Both the position numbers and the translations under genes were made by a program. The notes under the pieces were generated by a model. That model was given only the letters and a program-made list of their open reading frames with translations. It had not been told where the DNA came from and did not search any database. Shown here one piece after another: positions 6,838-14,619 of a DNA stretch of 21,448 bases (positions within the stretch are counted from its first letter, which is position 1; each line of letters opens with the position of its first letter). Origin of the DNA: a candidate division KSB1 bacterium (lineage in GTDB: Bacteria > Zhuqueibacterota > JdFR-76 > DREG01). Where the stretch lies: NCBI GenBank assembly GCA_022566355.1, contig JADFJB010000083.1, positions 1-21,448 of the forward strand, in the 5' to 3' direction.

Positions 6838-7866
6838 TTAAATAATAATCATTGCATCGCCATAACTGTAGAATCGATATTTTTCTTCCATAGCCTTGGC
6901 GTATGCTTCAAAAATCATTTCTTTTCCTGCAAATGCAATGACCAGCATGAGTAATGTAGAACCGGGTAAATGGAAATTTGTTATCAAAGAATCAACAATT
7001 TTAAAATTGTATGTTGGAAAAATGAATTTATCTGTCCAACCTTTTTCGGATTTAACCTGGCAATCAGATGTTACAGCTGTTTCCAATGCACGAGTTGTTG
7101 TGGTTCCCACAGAAATGATCTTGCCTCCATTGGCTTTGGTCTCGTTAATGATACGAGCAGAATCTTCATAAACTTGAAAATATTCGGAATCCATTTTATG
7201 TCTAGACAAATCTTCAACCTGGACGGGTCTGAAGCTACCCAGCCCGACATGAAGTACAATTGGTACAATCTTAATACCTTTCTTTTTAATCTTCTCCAGT
7301 AATTTTTCCGTAAAATGAAGACCAGCAGTTGGGGCAGCAACTGCTCCACGAACCGATGCATATACTGTTTGATACCTTTCTTTGTCTAACGCTTCCGGTT
7401 CTCTTTTAATATAAGGTGGTAAAGGCGATTTGCCCATTTTCTCAACAATTGAGAAAAAATTACCATTATAATTAAACCGAACAACCCTGCCTCCGGAAAC
7501 AGTATTGTCAATTACATCACAAAACAAATCATCTGTTAAGTGCAGTCGATTCCCTACCCTCACTTTTCTTGCTGGTCTTACCAACACCTCCCACAAACTA
7601 CTTTCCAATTCGCGAAGGAGAAATATTTCCACTTCTGCATCTGTCTTTTCTTTTGTACCCATCAATCGAGCTGGAAACACTTTGGTTTCATTAATAACTA
7701 AACAATCACCTGCTTTTAAATATTCAATAATATTTTTAAAGTGGTAATGTGAAATTGTTTGCTCTTCACGATTGATAACCAGTAATCGAGATTCATCCCT
7801 TTTCTTGGTTGGATATTGTGAAATTAATTCTTCAGGTAAATTATAGGTAAATTCTGATAACTTCAT
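6838..7866 (-). CDS. queA: S-adenosylmethionine:tRNA ribosyltransferase-isomerase
   Basis: The 342-residue enzyme moves the ribosyl group of SAM onto 7-aminomethyl-7-deazaguanine in tRNA, forming epoxyqueuosine at the wobble position of GUN anticodons. Family signatures are LPEELISQYPTKKRDESRLL near the N-terminus, NETKVFPARL, APTAGLHFTEKLL, HVGLGSFRPV and ITNFHLPGSTLLMLV. A GGAG ribosome site lies 8 bases before the ATG. ruvB ends 31 bases upstream; the ruvB-queA neighbourhood is common in bacteria. Confidence 0.96.
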   Translation of the reverse strand: MKLSEFTYNLPEELISQYPTKKRDESRLLVINREEQTISHYHFKNIIEYLKAGDCLVINETKVFPARLMGTKEKTDAEVEIFLLRELESSLWEVLVRPARKVRVGNRLHLTDDLFCDVIDNTVSGGRVVRFNYNGNFFSIVEKMGKSPLPPYIKREPEALDKERYQTVYASVRGAVAAPTAGLHFTEKLLEKIKKKGIKIVPIVLHVGLGSFRPVQVEDLSRHKMDSEYFQVYEDSARIINETKANGGKIISVGTTTTRALETAVTSDCQVKSEKGWTDKFIFPTYNFKIVDSLITNFHLPGSTLLMLVIAFAGKEMIFEAYAKAMEEKYRFYSYGDAMIII

Positions 7867-7897
7867 ATTCTTACTCCAGTTCGAAAAACGACTATAA

Positions 7898-8944
7898 TTA
7901 AAATAAGCTTGTTTGTAATGAACGCCCTTGATCCAGGCCGAAATGTTTATATCCTAGAGCTGTAACCTCCCTTCCTCTCGATGTCCTTTTTAAAAGTCCT
8001 TCCTTTATAAGGAATGGTTCATAAATTTCCTCTATCGTATCACTTTCTTCACCAACCGAAACGGCCAATGAATTAATTCCTACAGGACCTCCATCAAATT
8101 TTTCAATCAATATGGTTAAAATACGTTTGTCCATTTCGTCAAGCCCTTTTTCATCCACATCCAATCTTTCAAGTGAAGATTGAGTGATCTCTTCTGTGAT
8201 GGAACCATTCCCTTCAATTTGCGCAAAATCCCGAATACGTCGCAAAAGTCGATTTGCAATACGGGGAGTTCCTCTTGCCCGTCGTGAAATTTCCACTGCA
8301 CTTTCTTCATCCATTTCCACTTTCAATATCTTAGCAGATCGTTTGACAATTAAACAAAGATCATCCGGAGGATAATAATCCAAGCGATTGACGACTCCAA
8401 ATCGATCGCGTAAAGGTGAAGTCAACAAACCCGCTCGGGTAGTTGCACCGACCAATGTAAAATGAGGCAGAGAAAGCTGTAAATTTCTGGCATTTGCTCC
8501 CCTGTCGATTACGATATCTAACCGAAAATCCTCCATCGCCGAGTACATGTATTCTTCCACGACCGGATTTAAGCGATGGATTTCATCAATAAAAAACACA
8601 TCTCGTTCATTTAAATTGGTAAGAATACCCGCTAAATCACCTGCTTTTTCCAATGCCGGACCTGAGGTTAATTTAATGTCCACTTCCATTTCTCTGGCCA
8701 TGATATGCGCTAAAGTAGTTTTGCCCAAACCCGGAGGACCATAAAATAACACATGATCCAGTGATTCACCACGTGCTTTGGCCGCTTCAATAAACACTGA
8801 GAGGTTTTCTTTCATCTTTTTTTGACCCACAAATTCGGAGAATCGGCCTGGTCGAAGAGACAAGTCAAACTCTAACTCTCCTAATTGCCTCTCGGGAGAT
8901 GTTGTGGATTCACGGTGTTTTTCTTTAGTGATATTTTCTGTCAT
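7898..8944 (-). CDS. ruvB: Holliday junction branch-migration ATPase RuvB
   Basis: This 348-residue AAA+ motor forms hexamers that pump DNA through the RuvA-bound Holliday junction. Visible motifs are Walker [10 protein letters not shown], Walker [10 protein letters not shown], sensor 1 VGATTRAG, and the arginine finger in SPLRDRFG. The C-terminal winged helix includes [18 protein letters not shown]. The first ~25 residues are a variable polar leader, so the start could lie slightly downstream. The ATG follows a possible 25-codon ORF by 8 bases and ruvA by 94. Confidence 0.97.
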   Translation of the reverse strand: MTENITKEKHRESTTSPERQLGELEFDLSLRPGRFSEFVGQKKMKENLSVFIEAAKARGESLDHVLFYGPPGLGKTTLAHIMAREMEVDIKLTSGPALEKAGDLAGILTNLNERDVFFIDEIHRLNPVVEEYMYSAMEDFRLDIVIDRGANARNLQLSLPHFTLVGATTRAGLLTSPLRDRFGVVNRLDYYPPDDLCLIVKRSAKILKVEMDEESAVEISRRARGTPRIANRLLRRIRDFAQIEGNGSITEEITQSSLERLDVDEKGLDEMDKRILTILIEKFDGGPVGINSLAVSVGEESDTIEEIYEPFLIKEGLLKRTSRGREVTALGYKHFGLDQGRSLQTSLF

Positions 8945-8952
8945 TTGTTAAT

Positions 8953-9030
8953 CTATTCTAGGTTTTCAAGGTCAGCTAAATCCTGGTATCTTCCAATTGC
9001 TTTTTTAAAATGTAACCAGTCTTTTTTCAT
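8953..9030 (-). CDS. Possible 25-residue small ORF between ruvA and ruvB
   Basis: An ATG at 9028-9030, 8 bases after the ruvA stop, opens a 25-codon frame (starting MKKDWLHFKKAIGRY, ending DLENLE) that closes with TAG 8 bases before the ruvB ATG. It fills almost the whole ruvA-ruvB gap and would be translationally coupled on both sides. The peptide is charged and helix-prone with no recognisable family. A short AG-rich stretch precedes it. It may be a chance ORF or a remnant of a longer gene; confidence is low. Confidence 0.3.
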   Translation of the reverse strand: MKKDWLHFKKAIGRYQDLADLENLE

Positions 9031-9038
9031 GCTTCTAC

Positions 9039-9632
9039 TCACTTAGTTTTTTGCAAAGCCAACTTCACCACATTTTCGAGAGATAGTTCGTCTCCATTTG
9101 AATTAAGAACCGAACCTACCATTTTTGATGCTTCAATCTCTCGATAGCCTAACGAAACCAAAGCCGCAGCGGCTTTCTCTCCCAATTTCAATTCACTATC
9201 ACTTTTAAATGAAATACCGGCATCCTTTGCTTTCGAAAATTTATCCCGCAATTCAGTTACCAGTCGTTGAGCCATTTTATTTCCAACCCCAGGCACCTGG
9301 GTTAACAATGCATGATTTTGTGTGATCATTGCTTGTGTAAAATTATCAACTGAAATTTTTGACAAAATCCCTTGCGCTAGTTTCGGACCTACTCCTGATA
9401 CGGAAATCAATTTCAAAAACAGGCTTTTCTGCTTCTCATCGCTAAAACCATAAAGCTGCAAAATATCTTCACGGACATGAACATAGGTCAATAACTTTAC
9501 CTGCTCATGGAGTTGGCCGATGCTTTCATAGGTGGATATGGGAATATCAAACTCGTAGCCGACGCCATTCACATCAAGAACTACTTTGGTCGGATTTTTA
9601 ACAGTCAATTTTCCCTGGATATAGGCAAACAT
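9039..9632 (-). CDS. ruvA: Holliday junction DNA-binding protein RuvA
   Basis: The 197-residue protein forms the tetramer that holds the four-way junction flat and loads RuvB. The N-terminal OB fold contains VHVREDILQLYGF. Two helix-hairpin-helix motifs follow: VSGVGPKLAQGIL (about residues 77-90) and VPGVGNKMAQRLV (about 112-125). The C-terminal domain that contacts RuvB (LKLGEKAAAALVSLGYREIEA) is complete. The ATG is 7 bases after the ruvC stop. Confidence 0.96.
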   Translation of the reverse strand: MFAYIQGKLTVKNPTKVVLDVNGVGYEFDIPISTYESIGQLHEQVKLLTYVHVREDILQLYGFSDEKQKSLFLKLISVSGVGPKLAQGILSKISVDNFTQAMITQNHALLTQVPGVGNKMAQRLVTELRDKFSKAKDAGISFKSDSELKLGEKAAAALVSLGYREIEASKMVGSVLNSNGDELSLENVVKLALQKTK

Positions 9633-9639
9633 AATAATA

Positions 9640-10119
9640 CTAATTCTTCCTGTTAGATCGGTGACAATGGCAAATTACGACTGCTAATGCATCAGATATA
9701 TCATAACCAAATGAATCCGACTCCAAATGAATTTGGGTGCATACCATTTTTTTTACCTGCTCTTTGGATGCGTTGCCATAACCAGTAACTGCCATTTTGA
9801 TTTCTCTTGGGCTATATTCCGAAACCGGTAAATTGTCCTTTGCAGCTGCCACTAAAGCTGCACCCCTGGCATGTCCCATCAACAAAGCGATTTTCGGATT
9901 TGCAGCGTAAAATACTTCTTCAACTGCAACTTCATCGGGCGCATACTCTTTTATCAGTTCAACAACTTTTTGAAAAATAATTGCTAAACGCTCAGATAAT
10001 TTCTGTGTAGTTTTCGTTTTAATCTCACCTAAATTAAGTGAGAAATATTGATTCTTATGAAATTGAACCAAAGCGAAACCAGTCGAGGAAAGACTTGGAT
10101 CTATACCCAACACTATCAA
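9640..10119 (-). CDS. ruvC: Crossover junction endodeoxyribonuclease RuvC
   Basis: The 159-residue resolvase cuts Holliday junctions symmetrically. Acidic catalytic residues are visible: Asp7 in VLGIDPSLSSTGFA, Glu in VAVEEVFYA, and the C-terminal DISDALAVVICH. The start codon is TTG at 10117-10119, preceded at 7 bases by a clear GGGAG ribosome site; a GTG two codons later is the alternative. It follows yebC by about 58 bases and is followed immediately by ruvA, a standard yebC-ruvC-ruvA arrangement. Confidence 0.95.
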   Translation of the reverse strand: MIVLGIDPSLSSTGFALVQFHKNQYFSLNLGEIKTKTTQKLSERLAIIFQKVVELIKEYAPDEVAVEEVFYAANPKIALLMGHARGAALVAAAKDNLPVSEYSPREIKMAVTGYGNASKEQVKKMVCTQIHLESDSFGYDISDALAVVICHCHRSNRKN

Positions 10120-10177
10120 AGTTTAACTCCCAAGGTATTATTATTAATAAAAACATGAAAAACATGGACTGGGCTAA

Positions 10178-10930
10178 TCAGGTTTGTTCCAGTTCTTCTA
10201 TATATTTTTCATCGATATCGAAATTTGAATAAACATTTTGCACATCCTCATGATCATCCAAGGCATCCATCAATTTGAGCATCTGCCCAGCTTGATTACC
10301 TTCAATCTTGACGAAATTTTGCGGATACAATGTAATCTCGGCGGATTCAACAGGGAATGAGGCTGCTTCCAAAGCTTTTTCGGTTTCTTCAAGACGATCC
10401 GGGGAGGTTATGATTTCAAAATAATTATCTTCATTTTTTATATCTTCCGCGCCGCCATCTAACGCTGCCATTAAGACCTCATCTTCTTGTAAACTTTCCG
10501 CCGAAACTTGAATAATACCCTTTTTTTCGAAAATCCATGCAACACTCCCGGATTCTCCAAGGTTACCATGATATTTACCAAGAAGATGTCTTAGTTCTGC
10601 AACTGTTCGGTTTTTGTTGTCGGTTAAAATTTGAATAAATAATGCAGCACCGCCAGGCCCATAGCCCTCGTAAGTTGCTTCCTCGTAAACCACTCCAGGC
10701 AATTCACCGGTTCCACGCTTGATGGCTTTTTCTACATTGGCTTGCGGCATATTTGCACCGCGGGCTGAGGCAATGGCAGTCCGCAAACGTGAATTTGCTG
10801 CTTCATCACCTCCACCAATCTTTGCGGAGATGGTAATTTCTTTGATAAGACGCGTAAAAATTTTTCCCCGCACAGCATCTGTTTTAGCCTTTTTATGCTT
10901 AATTGAACTCCATTTGCTGTGTCCCGACAT
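10178..10930 (-). CDS. yebC: YebC/TACO1 family protein
   Basis: I start at the ATG at 10928-10930 (MSGHSKWSSIKHKKAKTDAV), giving 250 residues, because a GGAGG ribosome site lies 4-5 bases upstream and this is the universal family start. The frame continues open to 10987, but those 19 extra residues are not family-like. Characteristic segments include RGKIFTRLIKEI, NSRLRTAIASARGANMP, YEGYGPGGAALFI, and ESGSVAWIFEKKG. Family members have been described as transcription regulators and, for the mitochondrial TACO1 and some bacterial homologues, as factors that help ribosomes through difficult sequences such as polyproline. It heads the ruvCAB array. Confidence 0.95.
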   Translation of the reverse strand: MSGHSKWSSIKHKKAKTDAVRGKIFTRLIKEITISAKIGGGDEAANSRLRTAIASARGANMPQANVEKAIKRGTGELPGVVYEEATYEGYGPGGAALFIQILTDNKNRTVAELRHLLGKYHGNLGESGSVAWIFEKKGIIQVSAESLQEDEVLMAALDGGAEDIKNEDNYFEIITSPDRLEETEKALEAASFPVESAEITLYPQNFVKIEGNQAGQMLKLMDALDDHEDVQNVYSNFDIDEKYIEELEQT

Positions 10931-11081
10931 TAAACCTCCGCAATTTTTCCAAATTCTAAATGTAATATAAAATTTACCCCAGACCAAGTAAAAATTGCTT
11001 TGTTACCTGCTGATATAAACTTAATCACAGATAAATTACTTTGAACCTAGACTTTTATAAGGTAAGATTTTTGTGGAATAC

Positions 11082-11591
11082 CTAAGGAGATTTACTTTTT
11101 TTTTCGATTATTGTTCGAATAATCCAGGCATCACCATATCCTAGACTTACTGCCTTTTTTTGCAGAGCTTCAGCGTCGTGGCGATGCTCGAAATCACCTA
11201 CTCTAATTTTATAATATGGAGTTTCAAATTCCAAATAGACATTCGCATCTTCAAACTGTAGCATCGCCTCTCGCACAATTTCTGAGGCATCTTCCTGATT
11301 GGTCATTGATCCGACCTGAATCCTGAATCCTGGTACTTTTATGATTTCTTCTTCAACAGAAGGATTCTGGTTATTTTCCCCGGGATTCAGATAACGCTCG
11401 GCTCCAGAGGCTTTTTGTTCTTTACCAAATTTTGGCTCGACAACATATTCAATATCTCCCAAAGTGGCCGGATCAAAATCTTCGACAATGCCGGTATCAT
11501 TCTTATCTTGTTGCTCATTCTGTTGAACGGCATTTTGGGTAGATGCACATCCCCAAAAAATAGATATAAATAAAATGAATAAACTTTTCAC
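11082..11591 (-). CDS. SPOR-domain lipoprotein
   Basis: The 169-residue protein begins with a short signal sequence (MKSLFILFISIFWGCASTQN) whose Cys15 is in a plausible lipobox, so it is probably anchored in the outer membrane or periplasmic face. A polar, acidic linker (residues ~20-85) leads to a C-terminal SPOR domain: PGFRIQVGSMTNQEDAS...YYKIRVGDFEHRHDAEALQ. SPOR domains bind denuded glycan strands of peptidoglycan at division sites. The start is GTG with an AGGA site about 10 bases upstream. It lies 11 bases after etfA in the same direction, so it is probably co-transcribed, although no functional link is obvious. Confidence 0.85.
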   Translation of the reverse strand: MKSLFILFISIFWGCASTQNAVQQNEQQDKNDTGIVEDFDPATLGDIEYVVEPKFGKEQKASGAERYLNPGENNQNPSVEEEIIKVPGFRIQVGSMTNQEDASEIVREAMLQFEDANVYLEFETPYYKIRVGDFEHRHDAEALQKKAVSLGYGDAWIIRTIIEKKSKSP

Positions 11592-11602
11592 AATAGGTTT
11601 TC

Positions 11603-12583
11603 CTAATTTGATTTTAATTTTTTGATTTCTTCCGTTAATTTCGGCACGATCGCAAAAGCATCGCCAACAATGCCATAATCTGCTTTAGAAAATATCGGAG
11701 CATCTTTGTCTTTGTTGATCGCTACAATCACTTTTGAAGAAGACATACCTGCCAAATGTTGAATAGCGCCTGAGATACCTACCGCAACATACAAGTTCGG
11801 TGAAACCGTTTTTCCGGTTTGACCAACTTGTTCTGAATGGGGACGCCATCCGGCATCGACGACGGCTCGTGAAGATCCCACCGCAGCGCCTAAAGCTTCC
11901 GCCAACTCTTCGACAAGATGAAAGTTTTCTGGCCCCTTGAGTCCACGCCCACCCGAAACGATTACATCAGCTTCAGACAATTCCACTTTTTCGCCACCGG
12001 TCTTTTTGAATTCTTTGAATATAGTCCTAATCTCACCAGGATCAAAATCTAATTTTTCAACTTCTGCCGCAGTACCAGGATTGGTTTTTTTGGGAGTGAA
12101 TATGTTTGGACGCAGAGAAGCCAATTGTGGCGAAGCATTAAATCCAACCGTTACAAAAGCTTTTCCGGCATAAACCGGCCGTTCGGCTTGGAGTTTGCCA
12201 TCAACAATATCCACGGCAGTGCAATCGGTCGCTAATCCGACTGATAATTTAGCTGCAACTCTTGGCGCCAAATCCTTTCCGATAGACGTGGCAGAAAACA
12301 ACACAATTTCCGGCTTCGCGGTTTCAATAGCTGCTAAAACTGCTTGGGTGTAAGCTTCCGGAATATAGTGGGAACATACATCATTTTCGGCTGCAAAAAC
12401 CTTCTTCAGTCCATATTCACCAACACTAAATGCATCTTCCGGACAATCAGATCCGATCACTAACCCAAGGGAATCCCTCCCCGATTTATCACCTAATTCT
12501 ACAGCAGCAGTCGCAACCTCATATGCAGATTTCCGATATTTCCCATCACGTTGTTCTAGAACAGCTAGTACTGAACCTGACAT
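11603..12583 (-). CDS. etfA: Electron transfer flavoprotein, alpha subunit
   Basis: The 326-residue FAD-binding subunit pairs with EtfB to carry electrons from acyl-CoA and other dehydrogenases to the quinone pool or, in bifurcating versions, to other acceptors. The FAD domain is clear: VIVSGGRGLKGPENF, then GSSRAVVDAGWRPHSEQVGQTG, VAVGISGAIQHLAGM, VIVAINKDKDAPIF and ADYGIVGD. A GGAGG site lies 4 bases before the ATG, so it is translated independently of etfB. That fits the unusual ~880-base separation from etfB, which contains a four-helix-bundle gene and repeats. Confidence 0.95.
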   Translation of the reverse strand: MSGSVLAVLEQRDGKYRKSAYEVATAAVELGDKSGRDSLGLVIGSDCPEDAFSVGEYGLKKVFAAENDVCSHYIPEAYTQAVLAAIETAKPEIVLFSATSIGKDLAPRVAAKLSVGLATDCTAVDIVDGKLQAERPVYAGKAFVTVGFNASPQLASLRPNIFTPKKTNPGTAAEVEKLDFDPGEIRTIFKEFKKTGGEKVELSEADVIVSGGRGLKGPENFHLVEELAEALGAAVGSSRAVVDAGWRPHSEQVGQTGKTVSPNLYVAVGISGAIQHLAGMSSSKVIVAINKDKDAPIFSKADYGIVGDAFAIVPKLTEEIKKLKSN

Positions 12584-12611
12584 TTAACCTCCAAAATTTA
12601 AACACTGAAAC

Positions 12612-12670
12612 AAGAAATCCGAATTTCGAAATCCTAAACAATACCGAAATTATAAATATTAATTTTCAAA
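12612..12670. repeat. Direct repeat, distal copy (tail of four-helix-bundle unit)
   Basis: This ~59-base AT-rich stretch, with the core CGAAATCCTAAACAATACCG, recurs at 13228-13287 with only scattered differences. The two copies lie on either side of the four-helix-bundle gene. In the direction of that gene it is the tail of the unit, just upstream of etfA. Confidence 0.75.
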
Positions 12671-12688
12671 TCTGAGTCTACTCTAAAA

Positions 12689-12759
12689 ACCGATGCAATC
12701 GCTTTTTCCAAAAGCAATGTTACATAAAAACAAATACTTATGAGAGCGATGGAATCGGT
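12689..12759. repeat. Spaced imperfect inverted repeat after the four-helix-bundle gene
   Basis: ACCGATGCAATCGCT (12689-12703) is the near reverse complement of AGCGATGGAATCGGT (12745-12759): 15-base arms with two mismatches around a 41-base centre. A smaller hairpin GCTTTT-TCC-AAAAGC sits inside, beginning within the left arm. It lies between the four-helix-bundle stop and etfA. It could be a terminator, a protein site, or ends of a small element. Confidence 0.5.
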
Positions 12760-12795
12760 ATCCCACCTTTTTAGAATGAACTCAAATCTAATTAA

Positions 12796-13161
12796 TTACT
12801 TACTCTTTTCTAAAATTGCCCCAAATATTTTCATTAATTCTGTAGACTCTTGAATTAGGTTTTGCCTGGCTTTGTCACTGATTTCACTATTTGTTTCCAA
12901 TAAGTTTAACCAATATCTGCTTTCTTTAGCTTCTTTTTTGCAAATCTTAATTCTCATCATAAAATCTTTTTTGCCTAATGCTTCATTTGCTTCAATGTAA
13001 TTTGCTCCAACAGAACCAGTAGATCGAATGAGTTGTTTTGAAATCTCAATATTCTGTAAATTTAATTGAATCTCTTTCGTCAATTGAATTATTTTTTTAG
13101 CAAATTGTAACGTTCTTTCCTCTAAATCATATCTCTTTGAAGAACTGATAATAGCCCCCAT
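12796..13161 (-). CDS. Four-helix-bundle protein (23S rRNA intervening-sequence family)
   Basis: The 121-residue, entirely helical, charged protein has the family pattern: a helix ending in LTKEIQLNLQNIEISKQL, then RSTGSVGANYIEANEALGKKDF, then KICKKEAKESRYWLNLLE. Members were first seen in intervening sequences of 23S rRNA genes and later as free-standing genes of unknown function, often in AT-rich repeat surroundings. Here it lies between etfB and etfA on their strand, with a duplicated leader and a broken second copy immediately upstream (13310-13390). It looks like an insertion into the etf operon. No transposase or signal peptide is visible. Confidence 0.85.
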   Translation of the reverse strand: MGAIISSSKRYDLEERTLQFAKKIIQLTKEIQLNLQNIEISKQLIRSTGSVGANYIEANEALGKKDFMMRIKICKKEAKESRYWLNLLETNSEISDKARQNLIQESTELMKIFGAILEKSK

Positions 13162-13179
13162 TGTGTTTTATTTATGTTC

Positions 13180-13215
13180 ATTGAATCATTCGAATTTGTT
13201 TAGAATTTAGAAATT
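13180..13215. repeat. 36-base identical leader repeat, copy A
   Basis: This block, beginning ATTGAATCATTCGAATTTG, is identical to 13408-13443. It lies just upstream of the intact four-helix-bundle start codon; the other copy lies just upstream of the degenerate start. It shows that leader plus gene start were duplicated as a unit. Confidence 0.85.
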
Positions 13216-13227
13216 TATACTTAAAAT

Positions 13228-13287
13228 ACGAAATCCTAATTCCGAAATCCTAGACAATACCGAATTTACAAATGCTAAATTTTCCAA
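13228..13287. repeat. Direct repeat, proximal copy (tail of the broken unit)
   Basis: Partner of 12612-12670. In the minus-strand direction it follows the broken four-helix-bundle remnant, exactly as the other copy follows the intact gene, so it marks the tail of the first repeat unit. Confidence 0.75.
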
Positions 13288-13309
13288 ACTAATTATATTA
13301 CTGATTTCA

Positions 13310-13390
13310 TTAATTTAATTATTCTCTCCTAAATTGTAATGGATATTTCCTCTAAATCAAATCTCCTTGTAGAACTGATGATAGTCCCAT
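13310..13390 (-). pseudogene. Degenerate 5' remnant of a second four-helix-bundle gene
   Basis: Reading from the ATG at 13388-13390, the DNA aligns base for base with the start of the intact gene at 13161 (shared runs such as GATTTAGAGGAAA and TTACAATTT), but small deletions shift the frame and a TAG follows within 13 codons. Homology fades after about 80 bases, where the tail repeat begins, so most of the coding region has been deleted. Together with the repeated leader and tail it is a collapsed tandem copy of the neighbouring unit. Confidence 0.7.
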
Positions 13391-13407
13391 TGTTTGTTAT
13401 TTTTTTT

Positions 13408-13443
13408 ATTGAATCATTCGAATTTGTTTAGAATTTAGAAATT
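13408..13443. repeat. 36-base identical leader repeat, copy B
   Basis: Identical to 13180-13215. It lies 16 bases from the etfB stop and precedes the degenerate four-helix-bundle start. The inner sequence (GAATTTGTTTAGAATTTAGAAATTC) is itself loosely palindromic. Confidence 0.85.
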
Positions 13444-13459
13444 CGAGATTAGATATTTC

Positions 13460-14209
13460 TTAAATCACTTTTGCTTCTTCATTTAACAACCGCACCAACT
13501 CCGGCACCGCTTCAATGCCTTCACCCACAATTTTTCCCGGCGGCCTCTCAGGTGGATATGCCATTGTTTGAGTAACCAGCTTTACTTCCTCTATATCCAC
13601 AGATTGGGTTTCGATCGGCTTTTTCTTAGCCATCATGATCCCTTTTAAAGATGCATAACGAGGCTCGTTAATGCCTTTTTCAACCGTCAGCATTGCGGGC
13701 AATTGACACTCGACTACTTCAACCCCACCCTCTACTTCACGATGAGCGGTGACTTTACCCTCTTCGATTTCGGCTTTGGCTACATAAGTGATACATGGCA
13801 CATCCAACAGTGCAGACAGTCTTGGACCAACTTGTTCGTTATAATCGTCGATGGCTTGTTTTCCCATTAAGATCAGATCATATGGCATTTTCTTAAGCGC
13901 TTGGGCTAGTGCAAGAGAAACAGCATGCGAATCCAACACTGTATCTTCTGCAACAATATGGATAGCTTTATCCACACCCATGGCCAACACGGAACGAAGT
14001 GCGGTAGCAGCGCCTTCGGGTCCCAGGCATAGAGCAGTCACCTCTCCGCCCATTCTTTCCTTGATTTGCAGCGCCTCTTCGATGGCATATTCGTCGAATG
14101 GATTCACAATAAATTTCACAGCGGATGCGTCCAGTGTTTTGCCGTCTGCACCTATCTTTACTTTGGTTGTAGAATCCGGTGTTTGCTTAACAAGAATGAT
14201 AATGTTCAC
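13460..14209 (-). CDS. etfB: Electron transfer flavoprotein, beta subunit
   Basis: The 249-residue partner of EtfA has the expected N-terminus (MNIIILVKQTPDS), the VNPFDEYAIEEALQIKE block near residues 36-52, the nucleotide-site segment GKQAIDDYNEQVGPRLSALL, and MLTVEKGINEPRYASLKGIM. The start is GTG at 14207-14209 with no strong ribosome site. Twelve tandem heptamers lie 31-115 bases upstream, in the likely promoter or leader. etfA is displaced by the four-helix-bundle insertion, though direction is preserved. Confidence 0.95.
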   Translation of the reverse strand: MNIIILVKQTPDSTTKVKIGADGKTLDASAVKFIVNPFDEYAIEEALQIKERMGGEVTALCLGPEGAATALRSVLAMGVDKAIHIVAEDTVLDSHAVSLALAQALKKMPYDLILMGKQAIDDYNEQVGPRLSALLDVPCITYVAKAEIEEGKVTAHREVEGGVEVVECQLPAMLTVEKGINEPRYASLKGIMMAKKKPIETQSVDIEEVKLVTQTMAYPPERPPGKIVGEGIEAVPELVRLLNEEAKVI

Positions 14210-14235
14210 GGTTTAAACTCACTATAGAATTGATA

Positions 14236-14324
14236 ATTGGTCATTGGTCATTGGTCATTGGTCATTGGTCATTGGTCATTGGTCATTGGTCATTGGTCAT
14301 TGGTCATTGGTCATTGGTCATTGG
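14236..14324. repeat. Heptanucleotide tandem repeat, 12 units of TCATTGG
   Basis: Twelve uninterrupted, identical copies of TCATTGG occupy 14241-14324, preceded by a partial unit ATTGG. In the direction of etfB the unit reads CCAATGA. The array starts 27 bases upstream of the etfB GTG and ends about 40 bases before the remains of the divergent toxin gene. Perfect heptamer arrays expand and contract by slippage, and similar ones are scattered through filamentous cyanobacterial genomes. Here the array could alter promoter spacing for etfB. Confidence 0.95.
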
Positions 14325-14365
14325 TAAGAAAATTTATCGGATAAAGAGTTTGAAAGCAAACGTTT

Positions 14366-14619
14366 TTGGCGACATACCACGGTTATGGTAATTTGAGCTG
14401 CATTGACTGCAGCAAGATTGAGTTTAGAGAAACTGGTGGTGCAAGAAAACTCAGATTTGCCATCCCCGGTAAAGGAAAAAGTGGTGGCCTTAGAATCATT
14501 TATTATTCAAAGTTAATGAAAGAATATACCTGCTTCTCGTTTATAAAAAATCAAAACAAGAACATTTAACTCCAAAACAACACAAAACCCTTAAATCACT
14601 CATAGAGAGGTTAAAGTAA
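14366..14619 (+). pseudogene. HigB/RelE-type toxin, frameshifted and 5'-truncated
   Basis: Codons from about 14422 encode ETGGARKLRFAIPGKGKSGG, the hallmark core of the HigB2/NadT-type RelE toxins, then RIIYY. At 14507-14508 one base of the next codon is missing (TC where TAC is expected). If one base is restored, the frame continues KVNERIYLLLVYKKSKQEHL and a further family-like tail to a TAA at 14617-14619 that overlaps the antitoxin ATG, the normal coupled layout. The first ~45 residues of the family are unrecognisable, so the 5' end is also decayed or replaced, and the heptamer array lies just upstream. The mRNA interferase is almost certainly inactive unless the deletion is a sequencing error. 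Confidence 0.75.

Noticed and set aside
10931-10987. 19-codon N-terminal extension of yebC
   Set aside because: A GGAGG ribosome site sits directly before the internal ATG that gives the universal MSGHSKW start; the extension overlaps that site.
14236-14324. CRISPR array
   Set aside because: The repeats are contiguous heptamers without spacers, and no cas gene is in the window.
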